The notes below the pieces were generated by a model. That model saw only the letters and a program-made list of their open reading frames with translations, had not been told where the DNA came from and made no database searches. A stretch of DNA of 64,000 nucleotides from an uncultured Alteromonadaceae bacterium (GTDB lineage Bacteria > Pseudomonadota > Gammaproteobacteria > Enterobacterales > Alteromonadaceae): assembly GCA_913056495.1 (NCBI GenBank), contig CAJXMO010000017.1, positions 1-64,000 of the forward strand, given 5' to 3'. How positions within the stretch are numbered: the stretch's first letter is position 1; each line of letters opens with the position of its first letter. Below, piece by piece: positions 1 through 8,995 of this stretch. The position numbers were made by a program, and so were the translations under genes.

Positions 1-522
1 AGTGTAGTGCGCTACATAAATGAGCGATAACGCAGTAGAAAGGCCATACGGACGCTGCCTTTCAGGTTCGTCCTGAGCGCTTTCAACTCTTTGTTGCTCG
101 GTTTTTATATAGAATCACTATACTACAGCCCTCGCGCCGCAATTTGAAAGCGCCCAGTTAGAACAAAATTTGTACTCGAAAGATAAACAGCCCCTAGTTT
201 ATTTGAAATATTTGAAGCTTATTTGTTGCAGGTATCAAGCAAGTAAGATGTTTGGCGCTACACTTAATTTCGATGACAGAGATGACAGCAAACTCAAAAT
301 CCAGGCTTGATTTTGCATGGCTGAATTCGTATTCATTACGCTGGCGCTTGTGATTCGATTGGTTAAAGCTATTATTACATTGTTGTAACAAAACCTAAGA
401 TCGAGACTGAGGCCAACGTTTTTTAACCCAAAATTAACTGCCTGAAGACCATAATAAAAGGTTACTGATATAGGTAACGGTTAGTTTTAAATTTAGCTTT
501 TGACACTTTGAGGAGTTGTGCA
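1..522. other. Left-edge region without a supported gene
   Basis: About 520 bases hold no convincing gene. A 65-codon minus-strand ORF at 194-391 has no domain and no ribosome binding site. At bases 1-125 the minus strand stays open for about 38 codons without a start, so it could be the edge of a feature lying to the left, but I do not recognise it. The promoter of the following gene must lie near 420-510. Confidence 0.4.
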
Positions 523-1380
523 GTGCGCTTTATGAAAAATTTGTTTTTCGCTATGTGTATCTTATTCGCTGTTAATCCGGCGTTTGCAAAAGACATAGTT
601 TATGTTGAGACAAGCGAAGCTAAAGATAAATATCATATTGATTTGCTGAAATTTTTATTTAAAGACGATGCGAATTATCAACTTAAAATATCTAAATTTA
701 CTAACCTGTCTTATGACAGAACAAAAGCCGAAATAGAAGAAGGTAATGTCACTATTGCCGCCTTTGCAACTGATACTGAAATCGAAAAAAGATTGCGGCC
801 GATTCGTATACCAATTTTAAAAGGGCTTTTGGGACACAGAGTCTTTATTATTCGCGGTGATGATCAGGCCAGGTTTTCAACAGTTGAATCTTTTTCTGAT
901 TTATTAAGGTATAAAGCCGGACAGGGACGTAGCTGGGCAGATACAGCCGTGCTGCAAAACGCCGGAATTCCAACTGTGCCTGTGTTAAAGTATCCTAATT
1001 TATTTTATATGCTTGAAGGCGGACGTTTTGATTATTTTCCGCGTGCATTACATGAACCTTTTTCTGAAATAGCAGCGCGCCCAGAGCTCGGCTTAGCGGT
1101 TGAAAAAGAACTAATGTTGGTATACCCACTTGCTCTATATTTGTTTGTTGCGCGCGACAATACAGAATTGGCACAGGTGATTACAGATAAGCTCAATGCC
1201 AAGATTGAGAGCGGCGAATTTGATGAATTCTTTTTTAATTATCCGTTGATTAAAGATGTATTAAATAAAGTGAATGTTCAATCCCGCCGTGTATTTAGAA
1301 TTGATAACCCGAATCTGTCACCCGAAACACCGCTTGAAAACAAATCATACTGGCTAAATTTAGAAGATTTGAGCGAATAA
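523..1380 (+). CDS. Periplasmic solute-binding-like protein (SBP_bac_3-like)
   Basis: A 285-residue exported protein. The frame stays open upstream to a TTG at 508, but a GTG at 523 lies 7 bases after AGGAG (511-515) and gives a normal signal peptide (FFAMCILFAVNPAFA, cut before KD), so 523 is preferred; an ATG at 532 is the alternative. The mature part has the two-lobe look of type 2 periplasmic binding folds used as amino-acid-binding-like proteins, with a central QGRSWADT stretch. No permease or sensor gene is adjacent, so a stand-alone periplasmic or sensory role is possible. The ligand is unknown. The gene is monocistronic and convergent with the amylase-family gene, with a long hairpin between them. 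Confidence 0.7.
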   Translation: MRFMKNLFFAMCILFAVNPAFAKDIVYVETSEAKDKYHIDLLKFLFKDDANYQLKISKFTNLSYDRTKAEIEEGNVTIAAFATDTEIEKRLRPIRIPILKGLLGHRVFIIRGDDQARFSTVESFSDLLRYKAGQGRSWADTAVLQNAGIPTVPVLKYPNLFYMLEGGRFDYFPRALHEPFSEIAARPELGLAVEKELMLVYPLALYLFVARDNTELAQVITDKLNAKIESGEFDEFFFNYPLIKDVLNKVNVQSRRVFRIDNPNLSPETPLENKSYWLNLEDLSE

Positions 1381-1399
1381 TAATAATTAAGTTTGAAGC

Positions 1400-1439
1400 C
1401 CCTTGTGTCTATTTACGCGTTCGTAAATAGACACAAGGG
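1400..1439. terminator. 18-bp perfect inverted repeat between convergent genes
   Basis: Arms 1400-1417 and 1422-1439 (CCCTTGTGTCTATTTACG and its exact complement) enclose a 4-base loop. It sits between two convergent stops, so a bidirectional terminator is likely, although neither side has a clean U-tract. Confidence 0.6.
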
Positions 1440-1453
1440 CTATGTAAACCAGG

Positions 1454-2980
1454 CTAATTCACTCTTTTGTAAGTGGTATATCCATCTTTTTCGCTGACAT
1501 CCGGTGACAAAATTAAAAATCCACCGGCTTTAATATTTACTTTAATCATTGCCGCTTTGATATAAATATCTGTCGGTTCCCCGCTGATTAAATCAGTCAT
1601 CCCACCCATATTCATTAGCTTTGAATCGGGTATCATCAAATATTCAGTGATCTCTGTCTCACTCGGATTAATAACAACAATAGTGCTATCAGCCACCCGA
1701 TTTGTATAACGGATAAACGCAAACAGACGGTCACTGAAAACAGGCTTAAAGTCACCAATTTTTAGTGCTCTGTGCTTCTTTCTAAGTTGAATTAACTGCT
1801 TAATAAACTGGAGCCTTGAATTATCTTTGGTGACTAAATCCCAACGCATAGGCGCACGCATTTCCGGATCTTCACCACCCGTCATGCCCAATTCAGTGCC
1901 ATAATATAAATTGGGCGCGCCCGGCAGGCAGTACTGTAAAACCAGTGCTAAATCTTGTTGGCGACTATCTGGCAACATATTGCAAAGCCGTGGCGTATCG
2001 TGATTATCCAGTACAATCCAAGATTTTAGTAGGTGCTCGAAGTGGGTCTCTTCGAGCATTTGTGTTAACATCTGCATTGCTACTTGTGCAGAGATCTGCC
2101 GCTGACATAAATGCCAGATGATTTCACGTAAACTAAAGTTCATCACGCCGTCTACGGCCGGAAACCATTGCTGAGGATAACACCAGATTTCACCGACAAT
2201 CAGGCTTTTAGGATTGATTTGGTGTGCAGTTTGAGTGAGTTCAGTTAAAAAGTTAAATCCGATATCATGCGCAACATCTAGCCGCCAGCCATCGATACCA
2301 TCCGCCAGATAACTTTGTACCACTGATTCAGGTGACAAATAAATATAGTCAGCGACCTGCTTATTTTCTAAATTAAGCTCAGGCAGGTTAGCCGCATTCG
2401 CCCAGGCGCGATAGCCAACTGATATAGACTCATCAAAAACAAACCAGTCACGATACTCACTATTATTGTCGGTATACGCCTGTTTAAAAAAGTCACTGTT
2501 ACGACCCATATGGTTAAAAACCCCATCCAGTACGATTTTTAAGCCTGCAGAATGGGTTTTCTCTATTAATTGTTTTAAGTCATATCTGTTGCCAAACTCG
2601 GGTGAGATTGCCAAAAAATCCAGACTGTCATATTTATGGTTGGTGTACGCCAGATGAATCGGATTTAAATAGAGAACATCCACACCCAATTCGCAAATAT
2701 ATTTCAGATTCTCAGATACACTGTTTAAATCGCCGCCCCAAAACTCTATTTCATGGCTCCATAAAGATTCTTTTTCCAGATAGCAGCCATGTTCAGGTAC
2801 TTGCTGCCAAGATTTAAGTTGTTTGGGAGCCGGGTAGAAATGTTTTTTGGTTGCAAGGTCGCTAGGTGGCGCGAACCGGTCAACCAGCACCTGATACACA
2901 ATGGCGCCGTTACGCCAGTCATTCTCACGTTCTAAATAAATTTGCTCTGTTTGCTGGTCGTTCTGATTTGCATAAAACAT
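1454..2980 (-). CDS. GH13 alpha-amylase family enzyme (cyclomaltodextrinase/neopullulanase-like)
   Basis: A 508-residue GH13 enzyme without a signal peptide, so probably cytoplasmic and acting on imported maltodextrins or cyclodextrins. All GH13 regions are visible: region I DGVFNH (152-157), region II GWRLDVAH with nucleophile D235, region III GEIW with acid/base E264, and region IV VLDNHD with D328. The N-terminus enters the barrel early (AIVYQVLVDRF) without the long extra N-terminal domain of classical neopullulanases, so the exact subfamily is uncertain. It is divergent from a sugar-binding protein/chemoreceptor pair, and the shared promoter region carries twin palindromes that could co-regulate both sides. 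Reaction class is confident; preferred substrate is inference. Confidence 0.88.
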   Translation of the reverse strand: MFYANQNDQQTEQIYLERENDWRNGAIVYQVLVDRFAPPSDLATKKHFYPAPKQLKSWQQVPEHGCYLEKESLWSHEIEFWGGDLNSVSENLKYICELGVDVLYLNPIHLAYTNHKYDSLDFLAISPEFGNRYDLKQLIEKTHSAGLKIVLDGVFNHMGRNSDFFKQAYTDNNSEYRDWFVFDESISVGYRAWANAANLPELNLENKQVADYIYLSPESVVQSYLADGIDGWRLDVAHDIGFNFLTELTQTAHQINPKSLIVGEIWCYPQQWFPAVDGVMNFSLREIIWHLCQRQISAQVAMQMLTQMLEETHFEHLLKSWIVLDNHDTPRLCNMLPDSRQQDLALVLQYCLPGAPNLYYGTELGMTGGEDPEMRAPMRWDLVTKDNSRLQFIKQLIQLRKKHRALKIGDFKPVFSDRLFAFIRYTNRVADSTIVVINPSETEITEYLMIPDSKLMNMGGMTDLISGEPTDIYIKAAMIKVNIKAGGFLILSPDVSEKDGYTTYKRVN

Positions 2981-3121
2981 AACGCTTGCCCGAATAGAAT
3001 GAATACACGCATAGTAGCGAATAATCGACTTGGCCTAAAGGTGCATAAAGAGACACAAGGTTATTTTTTAACACTTAATTTACTTTTTAATTGCGCACGG
3101 GATAATTTAGTTGTATGGTTA

Positions 3122-3133
3122 AACAACGTTGTT
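3122..3133. promoter_or_regulatory. Palindromic operator candidate, copy 1
   Basis: AACAACGTTGTT is a perfect 12-bp palindrome with a central CG, the usual form of LacI-family operators. It lies between the divergent GH13 gene and the sugar-binding protein gene, about 106 bp from a second copy. Confidence 0.55.
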
Positions 3134-3228
3134 AGTTGGCGTAATTGAGTTCGATACTTATCAAGGAAACCTCAGGTTGCCCGTTGATAATGTCATTATT
3201 TTAAAATCTAATATCATATTTTTAATAG

Positions 3229-3238
3229 ACAACGTTGT
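3229..3238. promoter_or_regulatory. Palindromic operator candidate, copy 2
   Basis: ACAACGTTGT is the core of copy 1, repeated 13 bases before the start codon of the sugar-binding protein gene. Centre-to-centre distance of about 106 bp (close to ten helical turns) would allow a DNA loop. No LacI-type regulator gene is in the window. Confidence 0.55.
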
Positions 3239-3251
3239 TTAATGGTGGTGT

Positions 3252-4193
3252 ATGAAAATTAAACCCTTGAGACCTATTTTATCCTCAGGTGTGGCTGTTT
3301 TGATTTTATTATTGAGTACGCCGACTTTTGCCGGACTCTCAGTCGGGATTGCAATTAATGACCTGAATAATCCGTTTTTTCAGCAAATTGTGAAAGGTGC
3401 AAAACGCAAGGCCGATCAACTAACGGATGGTAATGCCGAAATTATGGTGGTTTCTAGCGATTATTCACTGGCTTTGCAGCAATTTCAGTTGCGTCAGTTG
3501 GTTGCACGTAAAGCCGACATTATTGTCATAACTGCAGCGGATCAAAATAAAATGAAAACAGCAATTGAAGGCGCGATACAAGCAGGTAGTCAGGTAATTG
3601 CAGTGGATGTATCGGCAGAAGGTGCCATCGCGACTGTGGCTACAGACAACCATAAAGCAGGTGTGATTGCCTGTGATTACCTGGCTAAACAAATTAATTA
3701 CAGCGGACGCGTTGCTATTATTGGTGGTCCATCAGTTTCTGCTGTCAGAGACAGGGTCGCAGGGTGCGAATCTGCATTGGCTGAATATAGTTCGGTTGAA
3801 TTAGCTCATTTTCAACCGAACGGAAATGGTACTCAGCAAGGCGGATCCGATGCAATGAAGGCGATTTTGGAAAAATTTGCCGATATTAAAGGTATATTTG
3901 CGATAAATGACCCCAGTGCAATCGGTGCCGAACTGTTTGCCAAAAAATCAGTAAAGACAGATTTGGTGATCACCTCTGTAGATGGCGCACCGGTTATGCA
4001 AAAAGCACTCGCTGCTTCCGGCGCTATGATCAGAGCCACCGCAGCCCAGTACCCAGACCAAATGGCTGAAAAGGCTGTTCAACTCGGCTATCAGCTTATG
4101 CAGGGTAAAACGTTAGAAGAGTCCTCTTTTTTAATAGAACCTAGCTTATTAAGTCAATCCAATCTGGATACTTTTAACGGGTGGGCGGAATAG
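3252..4193 (+). CDS. Periplasmic sugar-binding protein, RbsB-like (Peripla_BP_4)
   Basis: A 313-residue protein with a signal peptide ([14 protein letters not shown]) and a complete type 1 periplasmic sugar-binding fold. It shows the family-typical NDLNNPFF start (about 36-43), VVSSDYS, IVITAAD, TDNHKAG (about 131-137), [13 protein letters not shown] and a C-terminal VDGAP segment. Such proteins bind ribose, galactose or related sugars. No ABC transporter genes follow; instead the stop codon is two bases before a chemoreceptor start, so the likely job is to present a sugar to that receptor, as E. coli RbsB does for Trg. A GGTGGTG ribosome binding site precedes the ATG. Palindromes shared with the GH13 gene suggest an alpha-glucan or related ligand; this is inference. 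Confidence 0.85.
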   Translation: MKIKPLRPILSSGVAVLILLLSTPTFAGLSVGIAINDLNNPFFQQIVKGAKRKADQLTDGNAEIMVVSSDYSLALQQFQLRQLVARKADIIVITAADQNKMKTAIEGAIQAGSQVIAVDVSAEGAIATVATDNHKAGVIACDYLAKQINYSGRVAIIGGPSVSAVRDRVAGCESALAEYSSVELAHFQPNGNGTQQGGSDAMKAILEKFADIKGIFAINDPSAIGAELFAKKSVKTDLVITSVDGAPVMQKALAASGAMIRATAAQYPDQMAEKAVQLGYQLMQGKTLEESSFLIEPSLLSQSNLDTFNGWAE

Positions 4194-4195
4194 AT

Positions 4196-6175
4196 ATGTC
4201 ATTACAACTGAAAATTACTTTGGTATTTAGTTTTTTAACTTGTGTAATATTAGGCGCAATCGCAGCTGGCGTGAAAAACAGCCAGTTTATCAGTGACAGG
4301 TTTAACTTATTTTCCGGTCAGGCAACTCACTTACTAAAAGAGTTGGCGGATATTCGGGTTAAGTTTCAACAGCAGGATAGCCTGGTGCTTGAGCATGCCT
4401 TAACACAGGCTACAGCTAAACAAAATCAGTTGGAACTGCAGCTAACATCAGATGCCAAAACAATTGTTAATTTATCTGAAAAAATAAAAAAGCAGGCTAA
4501 TCAGATATTTGAGTATCAGGCACACTCAGGGGTAGCTCCGGATTTTACCCAACAGCAAAAACTCTTAGTACTGAACCGACAAACTGTTTCTGCGCAACAA
4601 GGGCTATTAAACTCGAATCGGGTGTTTTTAGAAAAGTGGCAAGATTTACAATCTTTGGTTGAACAAAAGCAGAAATTTTTAAATAACGATAGCCTGATTT
4701 GGACCTCATCTTTACTGGCAATCCAAAATGGATTGGACAGACTCAGAGCGTTAACTGAAATGGTATTTACCACGACCGATCCAAATGTGTACCCAACATT
4801 AATTCCAACCGCTGTTGATACTCTTGGTACGATTTCGGCTAATTTAGAAATTTTAACCTACCAGGATTATTTTTCGGTGAATGATTTGATGCAAGCAGTC
4901 AAAAGCGTCGAACTACTGTTATTGTCTGGGCAAGGCTTATTGCCAAAAGCTGTTACTTACCTAGAGATCAGAGACAGGCAAGCGATACAGCTGCAAAACT
5001 ATCAGCAAAGCTGGTTAACTGAAATTAATCAATTGGATACCTTTTCTGAGTGGGTACAACAACGCATTTCAGATAATGCTTTACAGGCTAAACAAATAAA
5101 TGAAACAGCAACTCGCTGGCTCATTTTGATAGGTATTGTGAGTGCGTTAATTGCAGCTGTCATCAGCATTATTATCGTGCTCGGGATTAGACGCCCATTA
5201 AAACGGTTAACACAATTTAGTCATCGCCTGAGCTGTGGCGATTTAACCGATAATTTGTGCCGGATACCTGATGATGAATTTGGCACCATAGGCCGTATGC
5301 TAAATGAGATTACACTTCATCTGAATCAGTTGGTTTCTGAAGTGGTATTAACCAGTTCAGAGTTGAATCGGTCAAGTGATGTTTTGTTGGAGAATAACCA
5401 AACCAGTATCACCCGGGTAAACAAAATTAGTGCTGATATTGAAACGCTTTCTGCCGCTTTGCAGGAGCTGGCAACGTCGGCATTACATATTGAAGCGCGT
5501 ACAAACCACACGCAAAATCAGGTTGATCAAATTGATAATTTAATTGCCAACAGTGAAACGCTCTCAACGGATAATGCCAATAAACTGAAACAGCTGGGCG
5601 AGCAAATGACGCAGGCTTGCGGATTAGTGCAAAACGTACGCAGGCGCAGTGATGAGATTAACAGTGTGATTGCTATTATTCGTGCGGTTGCCGAACAAAC
5701 TAACCTGCTCGCATTAAATGCAGCCATTGAAGCTGCCCGAGCAGGTGAAGACGGACGCGGCTTTGCTGTTGTTGCTGATGAAGTCAGAGAACTGGCAGCG
5801 AGAACTCAACAATCGACAACCGAAATAGAAAGCATTATTGAAAGTTTGCAAATTCGAAGCACTCAAGCCGAAACCATGGTCAATACCGGTAATCAGATTG
5901 CGCAGGAAAGAATAGAAGATGCAAATAGACTGTCGGCAGATCTTAAACAAGCCCGGCAAAGAGCGGCAGAAATAAAATCTATGAGCGCGGAAATTGCAAC
6001 TTCTGCAACCGAACAAGGCACAGTGATACAGGATGTTGCAAAAAACATTGTTGAACTGGCCGAGCAAATCAATGCCAATAAAACCGAGTTTAACGATAAT
6101 TTAGAAAAGACACATGACTTGGTTAGCCGCGCTCATAGTCTAAAAAAAGCGACCGGTAAATTTGTGACGGCTTAA
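4196..6175 (+). CDS. Methyl-accepting chemotaxis protein
   Basis: A 659-residue transmembrane chemoreceptor. TM1 is at about 5-26, a helical periplasmic sensor domain runs to about 305, TM2 spans about 307-330, then HAMP (331-385) and the kinase-control hairpin. The tip [18 protein letters not shown] lies near 500-520, followed by [15 protein letters not shown]. An in-frame GTG at 4181 would overlap the upstream gene; the ATG at 4196, two bases after the preceding stop, gives a normal TM1 and suggests translational coupling. There is no C-terminal NWETF-like pentapeptide. It probably reads the ligand-loaded sugar-binding protein encoded just upstream and signals to CheA/CheW elsewhere in the genome. 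The family call is certain; the ligand is inference. Confidence 0.93.
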   Translation: MSLQLKITLVFSFLTCVILGAIAAGVKNSQFISDRFNLFSGQATHLLKELADIRVKFQQQDSLVLEHALTQATAKQNQLELQLTSDAKTIVNLSEKIKKQANQIFEYQAHSGVAPDFTQQQKLLVLNRQTVSAQQGLLNSNRVFLEKWQDLQSLVEQKQKFLNNDSLIWTSSLLAIQNGLDRLRALTEMVFTTTDPNVYPTLIPTAVDTLGTISANLEILTYQDYFSVNDLMQAVKSVELLLLSGQGLLPKAVTYLEIRDRQAIQLQNYQQSWLTEINQLDTFSEWVQQRISDNALQAKQINETATRWLILIGIVSALIAAVISIIIVLGIRRPLKRLTQFSHRLSCGDLTDNLCRIPDDEFGTIGRMLNEITLHLNQLVSEVVLTSSELNRSSDVLLENNQTSITRVNKISADIETLSAALQELATSALHIEARTNHTQNQVDQIDNLIANSETLSTDNANKLKQLGEQMTQACGLVQNVRRRSDEINSVIAIIRAVAEQTNLLALNAAIEAARAGEDGRGFAVVADEVRELAARTQQSTTEIESIIESLQIRSTQAETMVNTGNQIAQERIEDANRLSADLKQARQRAAEIKSMSAEIATSATEQGTVIQDVAKNIVELAEQINANKTEFNDNLEKTHDLVSRAHSLKKATGKFVTA

Positions 6176-6277
6176 GACCTAAGGCAAATCAATAAACAAC
6201 CCAGTTAGGCTGCATCAGCATAACAGCGGCTTGACACCAAAGCAGGCAGAGAATCATTTCTGGCATAACGATAAAAC
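6176..6277. other. Junction between chemoreceptor gene and mobile DNA
   Basis: About 100 bases with no gene. This is the left boundary of the mobile-element scar; native DNA on this side appears to resume again near 9.1-9.2 kb. Confidence 0.4.
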
Positions 6278-6300
6278 AGTGGTCAAATAATTTGACCACT
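6278..6300. repeat. 23-bp perfect palindrome, left copy
   Basis: Arms AGTGGTCAAAT and ATTTGACCACT around one central base. It abuts the broken end of the IS4 transposase relic. A close, imperfect copy lies at 9089-9111, so the two bracket the mobile region. Confidence 0.6.
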
Positions 6301-6612
6301 ACACTCGCGAACATCAGACCAATCAACGAGAATAATTGGGTGCGGTTGTTGTGAGCATAACCAATGGGCGTGCCATTGATAGATGGCGGTTCGTTCTTGA
6401 TAAAGCGCTTGATTGGCTAGTAAACGGTCGATACGTTTGATATTGTGTTTGGCAGATACTTTGCCTTTAATATTGCGGCCGAGTTCAGCTAACGATAATT
6501 GTTGTCCATCTAGCAAAGCGTTAACGGCAACCATTAATGTGGTTAAGCGTTTTTGGTGTAAATTGGGGCATTGTTTTTTTAATAAATCGTGTAAGGTATT
6601 GGTATCGCGCAT
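6301..6612 (-). pseudogene. IS4-family transposase, N-terminal fragment
   Basis: The first 100 or so codons of an IS4-family (IS10-like) transposase: MRDTNTLHDLLKKQCP, then LLDGQQLSLAELGRNI, and IILVDWSDVRE, which holds the first catalytic Asp region. The frame then runs into the 23-bp palindrome (6278-6300) and stops, so the DDE core and C-terminus (about 300 residues) are missing. It is a non-functional relic. Its 5' side runs into the right end of an integron-type attC site (GCGGGCGTTATG at about 6694-6705), so the element probably landed in, and destroyed, the upstream part of that attC. Confidence 0.8.
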
Positions 6613-6711
6613 GGTCGTTTGCTCTGGTTAGTTTGCACCATGCGTGTCTATATAATTGAATCTTTTCAATATTATGAGGGGATTTGTGAGACGCGGGCGT
6701 TATGTGTTTTT

Positions 6712-7130
6712 ATGGTTGATCAGTCAATTTACAATTCAGTTTTAGATTTAGCATGTGAGCTGGTTAATTCTTCTAGTGCAGAGTTAACTCAAAATTATTG
6801 GCATGCTTATCAAAAACTAAATGAACTATGTGAATTACATAAAGGAACTAGCAAAGATCATCCGCTTCAATGGGAAGCCCTTGCGGATTACACACGAAAT
6901 ATCGAACAAGCTTTAAATATCTATTTAATTGCAATAGATGTCGCAACAAAATTAAATTTAAGCGAGTATGTGGCTTCTTCCCAATTTGCAATTGCTGAGC
7001 GCTTCTTGGAAGCAGGTAATAAAAGTGAAGCAATAACATGGGCAAATAGGGCAGATGAAAATGCTCGTACGTGCAGTAATCTAGAGCTACGTAAAGAAGT
7101 CAGTGAATTTCTGCTAGGAAGTGCAGGCAA

Positions 7131-7137
<7 letters not shown>
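6712..7137 (+). CDS. Hypothetical protein of an orphan integron cassette
   Basis: A 141-residue helical, probably cytoplasmic protein that I do not recognise. The frame is open back to 6619, but that part is IS4 DNA. The first sensible start is ATG 6712, nine bases after a GCGGGCGTTATG cassette boundary; such short or absent leaders are common in cassette genes. The stop codon TAA (7135-7137) is itself the start of TAACAA, the left edge of an attC site, again a cassette hallmark. The sequence is helix-rich with alternating hydrophobics (EQALNIYLIAIDVATKLN; AIAERFLEAGNKSEAITWAN), suggestive of TPR-like helical hairpins. It is followed directly by an IS110 relic that has replaced the rest of the attC. 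Confidence 0.6.
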
Positions 7138-7507
<370 letters not shown>

Positions 7508-7614
7508 TCACGGATTTGCACTTGCCATTCGCTAGTAGTTATCGTTTAATAACAATCAGTTATTTAAACGGTGATCTTCCTACAGAGGACTTTCACCTCA
7601 TTAGTTAATGCCCA

Positions 7615-7696
7615 TGGCGGGCGTACACAAGGCCATCAAATTCGCTCCCTTCGGTCGCCCGACGCTCGCAAGCTCGCGCGGTTTATGGCGGCGTAG
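7615..7696. repeat. Degenerate integron attC-like site
   Basis: A GC-rich stretch unlike its AT-rich surroundings. The left half ACAAGGCCATCAA (about 7625) pairs imperfectly with the right half TTTATGGCGGCGTAG (7682-7696), and internal complementary blocks (GCTCCCTTCGGTCGC; GCTCGCAAGCTCGCG) fold in between, as in single-stranded attC hairpins. The core triplets are mutated. It marks the 5' boundary of the toxin-antitoxin cassette. Confidence 0.5.
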
Positions 7697-7730
7697 CCCT
7701 GGTCAGCTCTGAACTTCCAAATCTAATCAC

Positions 7731-7745
7731 TACGTTATTCACGTA
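7731..7745. promoter_or_regulatory. Toxin-antitoxin operator candidate 1
   Basis: TACGTTATTCACGTA: TACGT and ACGTA arms around five bases. A near-identical copy lies 29 bp downstream. Position just before the toxin gene fits autorepression by the HigA dimer. Confidence 0.6.
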
Positions 7746-7759
7746 TAGCTTGTTATCTG

Positions 7760-7774
7760 TACGTTATTTACGTA
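7760..7774. promoter_or_regulatory. Toxin-antitoxin operator candidate 2
   Basis: TACGTTATTTACGTA, the second copy of the inverted repeat, 10 bases before the toxin ATG. Confidence 0.6.
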
Positions 7775-7784
7775 CACTTTGTTT

Positions 7785-8117
7785 ATGAAAAGTGTATTTG
7801 TTGAATCAACCATATTTGAAAAGTACCGAAATGAATACCTCAGTGATGAGGAATTTCGACTGTTCCAAGCTGAACTTATGTCGAGCCCGAAGCAAGGAGA
7901 CGTAATTCAAGGTACAGGTGGTTTGCGAAAGATTCGAGTAGCAAGTAAAGGTAAGGGAAAGCGCGGTGGTTCACGTGTCATCTATTACTTCCTCGATGAA
8001 AAGCGTCGTTTCTATTTGCTAACCATTTATGGCAAAAATGAAATGTCAGACTTAACCGCAGATCAAAAGAAACAGTTAAAGGCTTTTATGGAGGCTTGGC
8101 GCAATGAGCAATCGTAA
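7785..8117 (+). CDS. higB2: HigB2-type mRNA endonuclease toxin
   Basis: A 110-residue RelE/HigB-superfamily toxin, a ribosome-dependent mRNA interferase. The sequence (KSVFVESTIFEKYR; GTGGLRKIRVASKGKGKRGG; FYLLTIYGKNEMSDL) closely resembles, from memory, the HigB2 toxin of the Vibrio cholerae superintegron. Start is ATG 7785; the frame is open six bases further to a TTG, which is unnecessary. Toxin precedes antitoxin, the usual order in HigBA, and overlaps it by 14 bases, so the two are translationally coupled. Two inverted repeats just upstream are candidate operators for autorepression. Flanking attC sites show it travels as one integron cassette; in integrons such cassettes stabilise arrays. 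Confidence 0.9.
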   Translation: MKSVFVESTIFEKYRNEYLSDEEFRLFQAELMSSPKQGDVIQGTGGLRKIRVASKGKGKRGGSRVIYYFLDEKRRFYLLTIYGKNEMSDLTADQKKQLKAFMEAWRNEQS

Positions 8118-8418
8118 CCTATTTGCAGAACTAAGTTCCGCACTTGCTGAAGCTAAGGAGCATTCAGAGGGTAAAGTGACTCTGAAAACTCACCAAGTTA
8201 ATGACATCAGTGAGTTAGATATCTCGCCTGATGAAATAGTTAGTATTCGCGAGCAGTTTAATATGTCCCGTGGCGTGTTTGCTCGGCTACTACATACATC
8301 ATCACGTACTTTAGAAAACTGGGAGCAGGGGCGTAGCGCACCAAATGGGCAAGCTGTTACTCTTCTAAAATTAGTGCAGCGTCACCCAGAAACTTTGTCG
8401 TACATCGCAGAGCTATAA
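8104..8418 (+). CDS. higA2: HigA2-type antitoxin
   Basis: A 104-residue antitoxin with a disordered acidic N-terminal segment (about 1-40) that would wrap the toxin and a C-terminal HTH_XRE domain (about 45-100: SPDEIVSIREQFNMSRGVFA, then LLHTSSRTLENWEQG). It neutralises the upstream toxin and represses the operon through the repeats at 7731-7774. It overlaps the toxin gene by 14 bases. Its stop codon (8416-8418) is also the first three bases of the attC left edge TAACAA, an arrangement typical of compact cassettes. Closely resembles, from memory, V. cholerae HigA2. Confidence 0.9.
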   Translation: MSNRNLFAELSSALAEAKEHSEGKVTLKTHQVNDISELDISPDEIVSIREQFNMSRGVFARLLHTSSRTLENWEQGRSAPNGQAVTLLKLVQRHPETLSYIAEL

Positions 8419-8512
8419 CAAGCGCCTAAACTCCGGCAATGTTAAGTTGTCATGGTTTTGGCAAACAACGCAAAAAGCCATGCCAACACATTGCGTGTTA
8501 GGCGGGCGTTGA
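8416..8512. repeat. Integron attC recombination site
   Basis: Left end TAACAAGCGCCTAA (8416-8429), right end TTAGGCGGGCGTT (8498-8510) and a GTTGAGC core fitting GTTRRRY (8508-8514). Inner complementary blocks GTTGTCATGG and CCATGCCAAC, plus GGCAATGT and ACATTGCG, give the extended hairpin needed for the folded bottom strand. Length of about 95 bp matches attC sites of Vibrio and other marine integrons. Confidence 0.85.
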
Positions 8513-8678
8513 GCCTGTAGAAAAACTCTCTGGTAATTTACAGGTTTAATTTTTGTACAATAAATAGACTAAAAACGCGTTTCTACGTAAAATCTTGATA
8601 GGTTTAATCATTGAACAGGTAAACGTTTTTAACGTAGAGAGCGATAATTTTTTAAGGGCGAGGTTTTTCTAAAGTCTC
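8510..8678. mobile_element. MITE-like element
   Basis: About 168 bases with imperfect terminal inverted repeats: GAGCCTGTAGAAAAACTC at the left and GAGGTTTTTCTAAAGTCTC at the right. There is no ORF inside. It begins exactly at the attC junction GCGTT. Size and ends suggest a non-autonomous IS derivative; I see no certain target duplication. Confidence 0.5.
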
Positions 8679-8699
8679 GTCATGTGAATTAGGAGAGTT

Positions 8700-8993
8700 A
8701 TGGAAAACTGGCCAATATATTTAGTATCAGCACTAGTTCATTTTCTAATGTTTTTCTCTGTTGGTTATGAAGTAGTTTCTTGTCAAATAAGAACTCTGTC
8801 TGAAAAATTAAGATTACTATTACTAGCATTGATCATTCCAATTTTGGGTCCAATCATAGCTCACAACATATTGAAGAAATATATTAAGCACCGAGGTCAA
8901 TGGATTGATGTTAATGGAGGTTCTTATTATGAATCTTCAGGTTCAACTTCTTCTGACTCAGGAGGTGATTCAGGAGACGGTGGTGGTGATTAA
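8700..8993 (+). CDS. Small membrane protein with Gly/Ser/Asp-rich tail (cassette ORF)
   Basis: A 97-residue protein of unknown function. Two hydrophobic segments (about 5-25 and 37-56) are followed by a basic stretch (KKYIKHRG) and a low-complexity C-terminal tail of about 25 residues rich in Gly, Ser and Asp. A clear AGGAGAG ribosome binding site lies 5 bases before the ATG. It lies between the attC at 8416-8512 and an IS110-interrupted attC edge at 8999-9005, so it is probably the third cassette of this small cluster. The tail resembles those seen on small secreted or membrane proteins, but no family can be named. Confidence 0.6.
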   Translation: MENWPIYLVSALVHFLMFFSVGYEVVSCQIRTLSEKLRLLLLALIIPILGPIIAHNILKKYIKHRGQWIDVNGGSYYESSGSTSSDSGGDSGDGGGD

Positions 8994-8995
8994 TT

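Noticed and set aside
194..391. 65-codon minus-strand ORF
   Set aside because: No ribosome binding site, no domain, and composition typical of chance frames.
2942..3148. Plus-strand ORF over the divergent promoter
   Set aside because: Overlaps the GH13 start and one of the palindromes; no protein features.
5714..6067. 117-codon minus-strand ORF inside the chemoreceptor gene
   Set aside because: Mirror frame of a strongly coding region with intact receptor motifs on the other strand.
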